Shown here: piece by piece, positions 11,426 through 23,355 of the stretch
Numbering within the stretch: position 1 is the stretch's first letter
Layout of the letters: every line of letters starts with the position of its first letter
Source: Multifurca ochricompacta
Taxonomy: Eukaryota > Basidiomycota > Agaricomycetes > Russulales > Russulaceae
Assembly (NCBI GenBank): GCA_022496185.1
Contig: WTXG01000014.1
Span: 186,001-250,000, forward strand
Length of the DNA stretch: 64,000 nt
Reading direction: 5' to 3'
Notes under the pieces: generated by a model
Seen by the model: only the letters and a program-made list of their open reading frames with translations
Told to the model about the DNA's origin: nothing
The model's database searches: none
Translations under genes and position numbers: made by a program

Positions 11426-12034
11426 TTACAGTTACAACTACACTTGCACCGCACTTAATATTTTTAACACTTACACTCGTAAGGGGTATGCGTGTCCGGT
11501 GTCCGTTGTGGTTACCGCAACAAACGACCGACCAGTCACTGAAAGAGCCAAGAGATCGGTTTGGTTGTACGTTGTGCATACATCGCCACGCCACTTCTCG
11601 CCGCGCTTGCCAGTGCTTTCCCTTTCCTTCCATCCCATTCACATCCGATTTAAAATCAAATGGAGCACGGCACCTTATTGTCTCGATACTTTGAATTTTA
11701 CCGTCCCTTAGTCGCCGCGGACCGAACTCAAACCTGACACAGATTTCTATTGCTCACCTCAGGGCAACGCCGAAAACAGGTGTGATCTACCTGCAAACCA
11801 TTCCACCCAAATGGGCGGCTCGATCACACTCAGAAGTACTTATGCTCGCCCACACCTCTGCGACATGCGTGTGTACCAGTCCCCCCATCCGTTTAGAGGC
11901 TTTCACGCAACACAATCTTCTTCCACTTTCCCTGTGACGACCTCGTCCAGTATGTGTTCCTCTCTCTCTCTCTATATATATATATACTACATTACCCTTC
12001 GTTATGCTAACAACTCGTTCCCATTCATAGCAAG

Positions 12035-13167
12035 ATGGCGAGAATTGTCATGCCTTCTCTTACCCCTCACTACATCAACAATTCACCTTGGTCGGTCTCA
12101 GTCAACTTGACATTCAGTAAGGTGGAGGACTTTCTCCTGCAGTTTTTCTCTGCAGTGAAGTACCATCTACACACCGCTATCCTGTTTACATGGACGGATT
12201 ACAAGACCATCTTCCTTCCCATTGTAGGTATCAATGTCCGTTGTCTCTTCTTTTTCTATTCCTTGACACATTGCTTCGTAGACCGCCTTTGCTTGTGCAA
12301 CTGCACCTGTCCAGTCACTGTCCAGCCTGTTTCAATGCTGGATATGGATATGGTTTCATCTGCTCTTGTGCAATGTGTCCAACCAAGCGCGCAGCTGTGA
12401 AGAAGATAAAGTCAATCGCCCTTGGCGTCCTCTCCCATCAGGCCGAATCACCGAGTCTCAAGCCATTGCCCTTCGCTGGGCTATTGTCGTCCTATGTGTA
12501 TTTTGGTCGTCAATCTACGATCAGGAACTCGTTTTGACGACGTTGGGCCTCGTGGCTACCACGTTCATATATGACGAACTTGGTGCAGCTAGCCATATTG
12601 TTGGCAAAAATTTTTGTAACATTGGTGGTTATGCTTCTTTCGAAGTTGGTGCTACGACTATTATCGGTGTGTGGTTGTGCAAGCTTCTTCGATTCGCGGA
12701 TGCTGACGGGAATTAGGCGCTAACCATGCCATGGACTTTGTTTCCGTCACTGCCGTCATCATAAGCGGCATCCTCATTTTTACGACAATTCAAGCACAGG
12801 ACTTTCCTGATGTCGAAGGAGATAAAGCACTTGGGCGGATGACTTTCCCCATCTATGCTCCTGAGTTCTCTCGAGCCTTCACACTCTTTGCTACTGTTGC
12901 TTGGTCTATATTCCTCAGTTGGTTCTGGGGAGTTGGTCCTATTAGCACCACGTTCCTTGTCATCTTCGGTATTTATGTCGGGATGCGCTACTACCTTTGG
13001 CGGAATCTGGAAGCTGACAAGAAATCGTATTTAATATTTAATGTAAGTCCGCAAATCCAGCACGGGGCCGGTAACGTCGAAGCTGACAGATAGTATGCTT
13101 TTAGGCCTGGCTCATGGCCGCTCACGTCCTTCCCTTGCATGCTAGGACGTCTGTTCTGGCATTTTGA
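12035..13167 (+). CDS. UbiA-family prenyltransferase
   Basis: An integral membrane enzyme that transfers an isoprenyl chain to an acceptor. Four exons (12035-12223, 12282-12666, 12717-13042, 13105-13167) give 320 aa, normal for the family. Aspartate-rich motif 1 is modified to NQARSCEEDKVNRPWRPLP (usual NDxxDxxxD). Motif 2 is canonical, QDFPDVEGDKALGRMTFPI. Several hydrophobic helices surround them, for example IVVLCVFWSS and VTAVIISGILIFTTI. The start ATG follows a probable 5'-UTR intron; upstream ATGs run into stops. The family is secure. The acceptor (aromatic, terpenoid or other) is unknown, and no biosynthetic partner gene is adjacent. Confidence 0.88.
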
Positions 13168-15825
13168 CTGACCGATCGACAGCTAACTTACGCCATATTA
13201 TGTATCGACACATTTTCCAGCACGCCCGGCGCATGACTGTATTTTTATTTGCAGACTGACGCTCGTAGTTACGTTTTTTACCGTACATCTTTACCGTTCG
13301 TATAATGCATAGGCAACCCCACTTCGAAATTCTCTATTACGCTACATGATTAGTATTTTCAATACGACTTTTGTTGTGAAACGCTTCCCCGTTCCCCGGA
13401 CTACCTGTCTGATTAAGAAAAGGTCGATTCATCACTGGCGTTGTTGGAGTACCCAAGTTCCGCGTCCTCGCGCGTGTTGCGGGTAGATATGGAGTCATAC
13501 ATTTGCCTATTACAGTAACCATCATTGATTCTCATACTGCCAGGCAGACCGTACAGGATCTCAGTGATTTTGTGTTTCCACTTAACGGGGTGTTAGCCAC
13601 CCAACATGGAAACGTGTATGACACGGGTTGACGACGATACAGCGCAGCAGGCGATGAACCGCCGAGGCAAAAAAATGCAGTGAAGCTGTGGCACAGAGGA
13701 GGATAGTACCTAGTGCCGCCACGCACAAACGTGGTGAGCCAATGCTAATGTTTTCTCATCTCATTATTTATTGTTCGTGATCTTGACTGACATGGATCCT
13801 CGACTGGAAAGGATATCGCTTTCTTTGCAGAAGTCCACTAATCAAAAGGAATCACGGGGTTTATTGTTATTCAGATCATCCACAAAGCCTTCTTCACGGC
13901 CCTAATACGTGGACCTCGAGTGCTATGTCTCGAGTCTCTAACCTGAAACATTGCCTTCCTAATCTGAGCAACACAATTAACTCAACGCTCTACTGACTGA
14001 TCGGAGTATAGGATAAAAGTAGCTCTCTGAATTAAGTTTGAAACCGCCTTGTCCCGCGTGCATTGTCGAGACGCTCCACAGAGTTGTTAGCTGGAGTTGA
14101 TGGATTGCACGGGTAAGCCTACTATGAGACTCTCCATTTCTGAAAGAGCGCGAAATTCGACACAATTTTTGCTGACAACCGTTTTGCGTTGCTGTTGGGG
14201 ATCACCGCCGAGTCTGATATCCCACCTCCGGGTCACTGTCCCGTGAGGGCCGTTGACAATAACCTGCAACAGAAATAGAAAAAATACTGTCTATGTGACG
14301 TGGTCCCATCTGCGTCACGGACAGTAATTGTCACCCATCTCGGCTAGTCTACCACTGGTGCACCAATTCGTGAGGGTGCACGCTCCCGCTCCCCTGAGCA
14401 GGTTCTGGACTCACAACAGGGGATTTTCGAGAATCAATCAATTGAAACAAGGCATCCAGGGGTATAACCTAAAATCAAGACATGGGCAATCACAGCTCGG
14501 ATGCCCCATTGTGTAACCCAGCTAAGCTAATCTCGGGGTACTTGCGAGTCCCTATTTATGCTCCGGTATGAACATTAGGACACAATATGAGTCAGGGGTG
14601 GTTGGCGGTGCGAGACACCCAAAAGTGCGGACCTCTTTGTTTGAAGGGACTTCGTTGAAGTATGCATTTCGGGTTCGGGTTCGTTTCAAGTGGTTGAAGC
14701 GGAAGCTGCAGTTCCGGGTCATAACCCCAAAAGAGTAGGCACAGCGTCAGTCTCAAGGGGGCAGTCGTGATATCACCATCCATCACCCACCTTGAGAATT
14801 GAATCAAGCGGCGTGAGAAACACCAAAAAGCCAGCACTTGCGATGCTCACTGCCCACGGTTGTTGCAAACAAAAACAAAAAAAGTAACAGCGAACTGAAG
14901 AGAGACGCCACAATGCCGACTCGGATTTGCCCTCAAGAAGGGCGCTGGAACGACATTCCACCAAGAGCAGAGGGGTAAGCCCGTGGGAACCACAAGGATC
15001 ATATGTCCAGTAAAGGATAAAGACACTCCGGCGCGATGGAAACACTTCAGCAGCATCACTTACTTACCTTTACTTACAGTAATGACGCTAAGTGTCAAGA
15101 TCAGACTGAAAAGAAAATAATAGGCGCTTATGTTATTTTCTTTCTAGAGATCAGGGCCACGCTGTCAGCCAGCCCCCCCATGGGTCTATGACCTGCAAAT
15201 GAAGTCCTCTTTCATAATAGCGAGTCCGTCAGAAAACTTTCAGATGTCCACACGTAGCAAGTACCGTCAGTAATGATGGGTCAAGTTGGTGAGCTTTAGG
15301 ATCTCCAAGTCCCCAAAAACTACAAGCCTGAAGGAGTTACAGATCCACGTGGCAGGCCCAGCTTCTAGCAATGCCTTTCCCTTTGCTGTTAGCGCCAAAA
15401 TATAGGCCAGGCAGCAGTGGTGAAGGTGAGGCAGAGCAGAAATCGTTGACTCGTCGCTTTCCCTGGCAGTGCATCGAGGCTGTATAGCGGCAAGTGCAAC
15501 TCTACTCCACTTCCACCTTGCCGTGTTGTTATTCCCGTCCCGTACATGGCGGCAGGCGGTAGTGGAGGCTGAACGTGGGAACTTGTACCCCAATCACCGC
15601 CCAATCTAATTTATTAGAGCCTCGAGGGCCGAGAGACACGCACATTCTTCGACAGCAACAAATTGTTAACGCAGCCAGCAACAGAGTTAAGACGTTCAAC
15701 ACGAGGTCACGACTTGGACCCTCGTCTTGAGACTAATATCTTAGAAAACCCACAACAATTGCATTAATAATGGATGATAGGAAACGAGTGCTTCGTATGA
15801 GAGTGATTTGGGCCAGTCCTTGCTC
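13168..15825. other. Gene-poor intergenic stretch
   Basis: About 2.7 kb with no coding signal I can support. Short open frames on both strands lack family motifs and codon structure. It probably includes the 3' end of the prenyltransferase transcript and that of the minus-strand gene starting at 16915. Confidence 0.5.
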
Positions 15826-16915
15826 TCACCCGTCACCCTCGCCCGACAGTAAGCCCCATATCTTCCTCCCCACATTCCGGGCGAGTGTCCACGGTGCGCC
15901 TTCCTGGACGGACTCACGCATCCGATAGGCAAACTTTGCTTGGTCGCCGGACGTGAACGAATCCCGAAGTGTGGTGAGGACAACGGATGTAGGAGCAAGA
16001 TATTTTGATATGATGCGCCTAAGTTCTGGGGCTGGCGTGGACAACGGGAACAACACACTACAATGTGGGGGAGAGCTGGGATCACGTAAAAAACCATGAG
16101 GATCGAGAGGGTGGGCTGGAGAAGTAACGCACAGGATATCCTCATGCATATTCGAAGTCCACTCAGATCCAAAGATATGTGCCTCTGGGGTGCGGTAAAA
16201 CTCATACTGTCTACCCTCCCGAACAGCTTGGGCCCACTTGGCTTTGGAACTTTCGTACGCGGACTGCTGAAATAAATCGCGCTTCATATGGGACAAATGC
16301 TCTGAGGCCGCTTGCCTCGAGCGGGATAGCCAAACATAGTGTCCTTCTTGCCAGTGCTGGTGCTCATTCTCAGGTTGGGAAGGGGTCGATGTATGAGACG
16401 ATGATGTTGTGGAACCATCCGTAGCATCAGTGTGTATTGAATCGGAAATATATTGACTCAATGTCGTATTGGCCTCCTGGGGGAGTGGGATGTTCGCAGA
16501 GACCGTAGGTGACTTGATGATCGGGCCATAATTGACATTGGTGAGGACCCTGTTAACTTCGTGATTAAATATGTGTCGCAGACAGAAGGTAAGACATTTT
16601 GGTTCATTTCCTTGAGCGCGGTCATAATGTGATTGAGAACAATACGTAAAGCAGCGCTCAGATGTAGCCGGGGAAAAGCGGCCTAAGGTCTTTAGAAGTC
16701 GTGCACGAGAAAAAACTAGACTAAGACTCACCTTTGGGGGGTACAGATAATCTAATAGAAGGTATACGATCCACAAAGGACGGTTCAGGGGCTTGCTGGG
16801 GAGGTGGAGGTGGATCCACTTTCGGGCGAGGATGCGGAGATCGGGAGGAGGAAGGATTATTTGGATGATGTCTAGAAGGACGATCGCTTTGTTCTGAGGA
16901 TGAAGACGAAGACAT
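15826..16915 (-). CDS. Unknown protein with Ser/Pro-rich N-terminus
   Basis: 346 aa from exons 16732-16915 and 15826-16682 (phase-1 junction giving PPKGRFSPATSERCF). I do not recognise a named domain. Residues 1-60 are Ser/Pro/Arg-rich and disordered. The middle has GRFSPATSERCFTYCSQSHY and a Cys/His-containing CLTFCLRHIFNHEVNRVL; the C-terminal third reads like a folded helical domain (YEFYRTPEAHIFGSEW, RIISKYLAPTSVVLTTLRDSF, WTLARNVGRKIWGLL). Codon use and a clean intron argue that it is a real gene. A CACGTG lies 157 bp upstream. No function is offered. Confidence 0.7.
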
Positions 16916-17959
16916 TATCAAGTTTTCTGATTTCCCGGAATTAACAGAATAGCTTCCAGCAGCCAAGAAGAGGCGAGAAAACGAGAAACGAGTCAAGGAC
17001 AGGCAAATAATGACTTTGCACTTGCGAAGTGAGTAGAAAATATAAGTGGACTGGGACGGCAGTAACCGGAACACGTGACCCTCAGCAAACATTAAGTTTT
17101 CTGTTCCCTTTGCTCTTTCTTTCTTTCTTTCTTTTATCATCTGGCGCGGCGCAAAGAATCGCTATCGCAGCTTCCGTACAGGGGGGTCATTCGACATCTC
17201 CTCTCTCTTGCTGTGGGGAAAGTCCCCGGAGATGCAGAGTACGCAACCTTGTATGTGTATGCTATGGAAAGCATCTGCCCTTAAGAAGGCAGTCCGCGTT
17301 GCATGTACAGGGCCCACTCATCCCTTCTTCATTCAAGAGTGTAGAATGTGGCATGAGTCGGGGCTCTGCAACCCGAGTGCTTGATCATATACGCGATGAT
17401 ATGAGCGGATCAAGTGCTCAGGTACCCTTGCTCTTAGGAATAGTTATGCGATTGCCAGGTCATCCCCCAGAGGCCTTGGTAACTGAATGGGGCTCACTCT
17501 TGTGCAGCGCCTCATTATTTTTTCCACATAAACAGTTCGACTGTTTTTCCCTTGGGATATTTTCGGTATTGGGTTGGGTGAGGTGAGTTGGATGTTTGTT
17601 TTAGTTCTAGTCCATGCGTATGATGTTTCAAAACTCTATTGAATTTCTTCAAGGAGAATATCCTTCTCTGGGGCTTCCTGGACGGGGAGCGTGCTTCTCA
17701 ATTTTTGACACCACTGAGCACTTGCATTTGCACTTGATTTCCTTGTTTATTTACGTGCGTGTGACATTGCTCAACCCCTTGTTATAGGCGATTGGCACGA
17801 AGGTCAACCTCATTTTGTAGAGGTCGGGTCGGTCGTAGATAGATAGAGAATTGTAGTGCGCTGACATAATTCAATTGTTGTTCACTTCACACTCAATTCA
17901 CAACCACCAACACCAACCAACACTGCTGCCGTCGTTGCTCACGTCGTTCAGGATTAATC
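16916..17959. other. Divergent intergenic region
   Basis: Separates the minus-strand unknown gene and REX4. It has a CACGTG at 17072-17077 and a long TTCTTTCTTTCTTT tract near 17117. An open frame of 185 codons (17029-17586) has no recognisable domain and starts inside the divergent promoter; I treat it as unsupported. Confidence 0.5.
17072..17077. promoter_or_regulatory. CACGTG palindrome
   Basis: E-box/Cbf1-type core in GAACACGTGACC, 157 bp upstream of the minus-strand gene starting at 16915. Confidence 0.35.
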
Positions 17960-19362
17960 ATGAATCCAAGTCGCATTAGTAAACCGTCAGGGAATTGGCT
18001 ATCTTTGCAAAAGGTTGATGGTGCCATTCATAAATATATCGACTCAAGATCCCTGTCGTTGACAGTTCTCCTTGCATAGAGGCTCCATCCCCACCATAAC
18101 TCCCTTGATCAACCTCGAAACAAACGTCAAAGGACGTCAGGCAACATCGTTCGTACTTCTGAAGGGTCCACGTCTTCAGATATCGTGCCATTCGGCCCCT
18201 CTTCATTTACAGGCGATTCACCTGTCCACGGGGACACCGTTGAGACACTTCGTTCTCTTATATTCTACCCCACACCATTTCCTCCCAATCTACCGCTGAA
18301 GGATCGCCAGCCAGGCACTTACGTAGCCTTGGACTGCGAGATGGTTGGTGTTGGACCCACAGGATCGGAGTCATCACTCGCGCGGGTTTCTGTCGTCAAT
18401 TACTTTGGAGCGGTCCTACTAGATGTGTTTGTGCGGCAAAAGGAAAGAGTTACAGACTGGAGGACCCAGTGGAGCGGCATTCGGGAAAGAGACATGATAA
18501 AGGGTGATTCCCGCTGTCTTCGCTTGGCTCGTGCAATGGTCTTATTGTTGTTACCACCAGCAAAGGCATTCGAAGAGGTGCAGAGCGCGGTAGCTGAACT
18601 TATCGACGGTCGTATTCTTATCGGACATGCCATCCAAAATGATCTTAAGGTATACATTCTTCTTCGCTTTTGGTGTACAAAACCATACAATTTTTCTCTC
18701 GCCAGGCGCTCATGCTCTCACATCCTCGTGCGCAAATTCGCGACACGCAACATCTAGCTCACCGGCATGGTCAGAGCCGTTCCGCTCGACCTGCTCTGAA
18801 AAATCTGGTACGCGATATTCTTGGCGCAAAGATCCAAGAAGGCGAGCATAATAGCGTGTGTTACAGTTGATGTCATTTCGGTCAAGGGTATTCACCGAGT
18901 CTCATTTCAGGTGACAGACGCCCGTGCTACTATTGCTATCTACAGACTTTATCGTAAGCAATGGGAGAGAGGTTACAATGCTGTTCCAATCCGCGTCCAA
19001 CAGAAAGCAAAGGCGATAGAGCCAAATATCGACGACACGCCGGTGCCAGAGGTTCCTCAGCAACAGCAAAGGGGTCTCTCGGAGTCAATGATGATGAAGA
19101 TGAAGATGAAGATATGTCGAAATTGAGAAGGCCGACGAGGGCCCTGCCCATGTCAAAGATGCGCAAGGGAATTGCAACCAAGAGAGAGGGTGTCTCGTCC
19201 GGACTGTCAACGGTTACACACCATCGATCGAAAGTCAAGAGTGGTGTCGGCGGGAGCGGGATGAAAATAAAATGGTGGACTGAATTAGAGGGCACTGGAA
19301 AGGGGTCAAAGGGGGCATTAGGGTCACCGCATAATTACTGTACGGGCGTACGGGCATCATGA
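17960..19362 (+). CDS. REX4: RNA exonuclease 4 (REX4), DEDDh family
   Basis: A 3'-5' exonuclease of the Rex4 group implicated in pre-rRNA processing, expected in the nucleus/nucleolus. Motif I is YVALDCEMVGVGPTGSESSL; motif II region GHAIQNDLKALML; motif III HNSVTDARATIAIYRLY, with HRHGQSRSARPALKNL between. Exons start at 17960-18013 (MNPSRISKPSGNWLSLQK) and 18080, with further introns after MIK, after NDLK and before VTDAR. The family's C-terminal KGVSSGLSTV-like segment is present (REGVSSGLSTV) with KWWTELEG, but it is in another frame than the exonuclease exon. One extra base in the CAAAGGGG run at 19068-19074 would join them. Without it the frame stops at 19126. Confidence 0.85.
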
Positions 19363-19470
19363 GCACCACGAACAAAATATAACCTGCCTCTGCTCCACCG
19401 TCATCTCCATCTCCCATTCTTTGGGATCCCGCTGCAACCATCATCACCTTTGGATCGCTATCGTAACTTC

Positions 19471-22051
19471 ATGGGTGTTCACGGTCTTGCAACGTATCTT
19501 CGGGAAAATCAGCGTACACTGTCGACCCCACTTGTCCTATCTCAGGAGCAATCCGAGTCGAAAACCTCGATACCTCTTGTCGTCGATGGCTGGTCGTGCG
19601 TTCCACTTACTGGCATATAGCTCAACATCATCATTGAGAATGCTCCTCTAGTTTCATATATGAACTTCACAACCAATCTCGTTTGCCATGGGTATTTGGA
19701 GGCGAGCTCGGGGAATTCTATGACCTTGTGATACGAGTTGTACGAGCATGGACCGCAGTACGCCTTCGACCTTATTTTGTTTTTGACGGTAGGGTTTTGC
19801 ATTTATTCTTTGGCCTCGGCATACCTTAAAATCCTTGGATCCAGGCCCATATCGCCCATCTAAATTCGCCACTGTTACAAATCGCATGGTACAATCCATT
19901 ATCTTGCCTTCTTTATTGTTCTTCAGAACGTCGTCCATCTCTCGTTCCACACCACTCTTCCTACGAGAGAATCCTATCTTACCTCCACTTTGTTATGCGG
20001 TTACTCTTGACGCATTGCGGTCGTTAAACAACGCCGTTGAAATTTACATTGCGGACGACGAAGGGGACCCATTTGCTGTCGAGCTCGCTGGTCGGCTGAA
20101 AGGCTATGTGACGAGTCGAGACTCTGACTATGTCATTCTAAATGCCGAGGGATATGCCGGCTATATTCCTATGGATCAGATGTTCTGGAGTGTCGAGTCC
20201 CAAGGGGACAAGGAGGAAATCCAAATGCAAGACGACGCTGGGTTTGTGATCGCACGGAAAAACAAAATCAAAGGTCACACTAATGAAGCTGGTCAATCAC
20301 CTCAAGGGGTCATACCACCAGGCGTCAACGGCGAGCTGTCTCTGAGTTCCATCGTCTATACCCCACATACACTTGCTGCCCATCTTCAAATCCCTATATC
20401 ACTCCTCCCGCTGCTCGCGGCCCTCATTGGCAATGATTTTACTGCCGACCGTCACCTTATAAGCAAGCTCTTTTTCGAACGCGACATGACTGTGTCTCAG
20501 CGTATCGTTCGTGTGGCCAACGTCCTGAGATCAGTCGTGGCTATTACGTCTGGAACGTCGGCCAAAAAGAAAGCTCGACACCAAATTACCAGCGTCATTC
20601 ATTTTGTCGATTTGACTATCGAGTCTCTCTTGGTCCGACCACTATCACTGAGACCTGGCGAGCGGAAGAGCATAGCTGAGAGGACGGTCGAGGCTGCGCT
20701 GCAATATGCGATCCCTAAAGTTAAAGACCGAGACGACGAATCCAATTTGTCTGCCTCTCCTTGCGTCCTTCACGACACCAACTCCTGCCCGCTAGTAATA
20801 TCATTTTCTCATTCCGGTCACCCGACCGAGCACGAAACTGAAGCTCGGGGGCAAGTCCGTTCATTGTATATTTCAGCATATCGACGCGGCTACCTCTCTC
20901 CAAATTTGGTGGATATTTTAAGTACCGGAACTGCATGGCCGGAGTTATTCTTGGAGAACCCAGATGCCGAGACTGTTTCACGGAGTCTAGGACGCCCGAT
21001 CCGGGAGTGGGTCTATGCTCTTTTGGACGATGGCATAGGTCTTATGGGAGATCGTATTAACCCAGAAGGAAATGGGTTAGAAGAAAATGGTGCCGACAAT
21101 GGGTCTGATGACGACGAAATCATTGATGTCATCGAGGAGGATTCTGACGAAGAGAAAGGGTCCGGCAACCCGTTGGCTCCTCTACAAGACGCACTCGAAG
21201 AACTTTCTAGCGGCGTAAAGCCCCATCTGTCGACCCCTTCTCTGGCGCAGGCCTCACGTAACGTGCGTCTCAAGCATGTTATTGAGCACATCCGACGTGG
21301 TGCTCGACACGCTGAAGAGCCTGTACCTGTGCCGTTACTCGCCACTCTACTCTCGTCTCACGACATCGACATCGACAATGGCACTGTAAATGAACCCGGG
21401 ATTCTATACATCCAACTTCGAGACGAGGAGTTTCGGCTCACCGTCTTTTTATGTGCTCTGGGTTCCAACACACAATTGATCAAAGCGCTTCCATTGGAGC
21501 ACCTCATGGCCGCTGTGACATTGAGGTGGATCGTAAGCCGTCTCGCTACCCGAGCTGATGTGGCTCAGTCTAGTTCTGAGAGAGAAAGGGAACGATGGAC
21601 TATTAGGGAGGGTCAGGCCTTCTTGGCATCTTTCTCTTGGCCCTGCTCGCGAAAAGGTGTTACTTTGGCCGAGCCATCCGGTCCTCCACTAGAGAACCGT
21701 AGCATTCAGCTCACAGCTCAGGTCTTGGCTACATTTGATGCTATTGAGATGCTTTCTCAAGCGCTGCTCTTGGTCCACAGAATGCATAACCCGGCGTCCA
21801 CATTCTCGGGGAAGGCGTTCCACCAGTCTCTTGCCAGTGGAGACACTCTGGGCACATATATCCCGTCTGGTTTGTGGGATGTCTGTGTGGAAGGTTTAGA
21901 GGGAGCGTTTGGGCATGAGAAAGAAGAGATAAGGAAGAGGGGCCGTAAGACAAAAGAGAACAAGGAAAAATCAAGCCACGCATACCCTGCGCATGGGAGT
22001 CGGGGCCAGAGCAGGTTCGACATCCTCGCAGGGTTGGATGAGGGTTTCTAG
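19471..22051 (+). CDS. Asteroid/ASTE1-like XPG-domain nuclease
   Basis: 822 aa from exons 19471-19595, 19652-19788 and 19845-22051, all in frame. The start MGVHGLATYLRENQ matches the FEN1/XPG-type N-terminus. Acidic landmarks of the PIN-like fold remain: VVDGWS, FVFDG, YIADDEGD and VTSRDSDYVIL. The long C-terminal half is helical with an acidic patch (DDEIIDVIEEDSDEEKG) and a basic tail. Asteroid proteins are single-strand DNA or mismatch-repair-linked nucleases in animals; fungal roles are poorly known. The start lies only 108 bp after the REX4 stop, so the two nuclease genes are tightly tandem. Confidence 0.85.
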
Positions 22052-22555
22052 TTTCCGAGTTCGTGCCGGTACGTGGCGTGAACCAAGCGTAGTCTTGTGC
22101 AGGTTTGTATGCTGTTAATCCAAGGTCTCAACGGAGACTCCCTTTACTGTAGCTGCTTTGTTTGAGTCAAGAGTCCATAGATGGACCATGCATGATGTGT
22201 GCTGGCAACTCGACTCGTAATTGTGCACATTTTGGCACACACCCCATTGGACACAGTCTTCAGTACTGAATCTATTTCAAGCCAACGCGGTCTGTCTGTT
22301 CGAGTCGGTGACCAGCCCACCACAGGCCCAATGTACCAGGATTCCCCTACGCGATTATTTAAGAGAACAGCACAGTTTCGGTACAGTTCTACTAATAACT
22401 GGCTGTGCAAAGCACTGATCACGCCGCCGAAATATGCGGATGGCCCGCTGGATTGTTACTGTGTCTCACTATGCGCTATGGCCTTGTTCTCCACTATAAA
22501 GTAGCACACACTCTCCTCCCAATGCCCCTTCATAAACGTTTCAATCTCTATAAAG
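22052..22555. other. Intergenic region
   Basis: No gene seen. It carries the putative TATA element of the following small gene at 22495-22500. Confidence 0.5.
22495..22500 (+). promoter_or_regulatory. TATAAA, putative TATA box
   Basis: ACTATAAAGTAG lies 55 bp before the ATG of the small gene. Spacing suits a core promoter with a short leader. Confidence 0.35.
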
Positions 22556-22982
22556 ATGTCAGGCGACGTGCTTCGAATCCCTGCGGATATCCTAACGTAC
22601 TGCTACTGCTCCAGAATGGTTTATGTCACGCCAGGAGAGTCCTATGAGGTATGTCATCCGTCTGTAGCCTTAATCAAGCGCATTTACGAACCTTCCGGTC
22701 CTGAATTAGCAAGCTATTAATTTTGCCCAGGAAGCATTTCCAGAGCTCAGAAACATTGATCGTGACCTGATATGCTTGGAGATCCGTGTGGTCTTCAACA
22801 ATCAGAAGGAGCGGAAGACTGCACAAATTGGCCGAATGGCCTGGTCTGCTGTTGTCGCAACACTCGCACGGTACGAAATAGTGGAAATACGCGTCTCTTC
22901 GAGTCCCGCTCAGCCGGCCACCGAACCGCCTCCTTACACATCACGATCAAGGCGGTTTTCCGATTCGAAGGGCCACGTATAA
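22556..22982 (+). CDS. Small unknown protein, 121 aa
   Basis: Two exons, 22556-22648 and 22710-22982, joined in phase 0 by a canonical intron. The protein begins MSGDVLRIPADILTYC and has a compact, probably alpha/beta core: AINFAQEAFPELRNIDRDLI, LEIRVVFNNQKERKTAQIG, MAWSAVVATLARYEIVEIRV. The tail is Pro/Ser/Arg-rich. There is no signal peptide or membrane helix. I do not recognise a family. The regular intron, a TATA element and coding-like composition support a real gene. Confidence 0.6.
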
Positions 22983-23355
22983 ATGTAGTTTTATACAGGT
23001 TAGAGTTCTCAAGCTCTCAAAAGCTCTTAATCTCACCACCTACAGTCCCTCATGATCTGCATTATGGGGGCTGTTTGCTCCCAGATCACTTTAAGATAGT
23101 TGATCACATCGAGCACATCAACTTGACCATGGCAGTTCCTAGAACTTATTTGCAACATGATGCATCGTTTCTGCTTCGTTATGCCTTATTATTGACACAG
23201 TTACCTTGGAACTCTTTCATAAATTTTGTTATACCCACTCATACCTTATGAGTCATGGGACCTTCTAGGTGGTTGTAGTTAAAAGCCATATCCGCCCCAA
23301 TGAAACCACGTTCCACCAGCCAAAACGTCGCTTGTGCAGTGAGATTGCATAACCA
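22983..23355. other. Convergent intergenic gap
   Basis: Lies between the small gene (+) and the NAD kinase (-). Nothing else recognised. Confidence 0.5.

Larger units (their letters stand above)
9261..12034. other. Gene-poor intergenic stretch with simple repeats
   Basis: No supported gene in 2.8 kb. Visible low-complexity pieces are a G-rich tract at about 11198-11263, an AAATA-type run near 11317-11342, a CACTCA/CACATT microsatellite at about 11361-11425, and a CT then AT run at 11967-11988. The last lies in a probable 5'-UTR intron (GTATGT at 11950 to CATAG at 12030) of the prenyltransferase gene. Confidence 0.5.

Noticed and set aside
11271..11642. 123-aa minus-strand open frame rich in Cys, Glu and Val
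   Set aside because: Encoded by the CACTCA microsatellite; not a protein-like composition.
1..13167. Secondary-metabolite cluster (acyl-CoA ligase plus UbiA prenyltransferase)
   Set aside because: The two genes are about 11 kb apart, with housekeeping genes (NAGK, Erv14, RRM) between and no synthase, P450 or transporter nearby.
17029..17586. 185-aa open frame on the plus strand
   Set aside because: Begins in the divergent promoter, has a pyrimidine-tract encoded Phe/Leu run and no recognisable domain or intron support.
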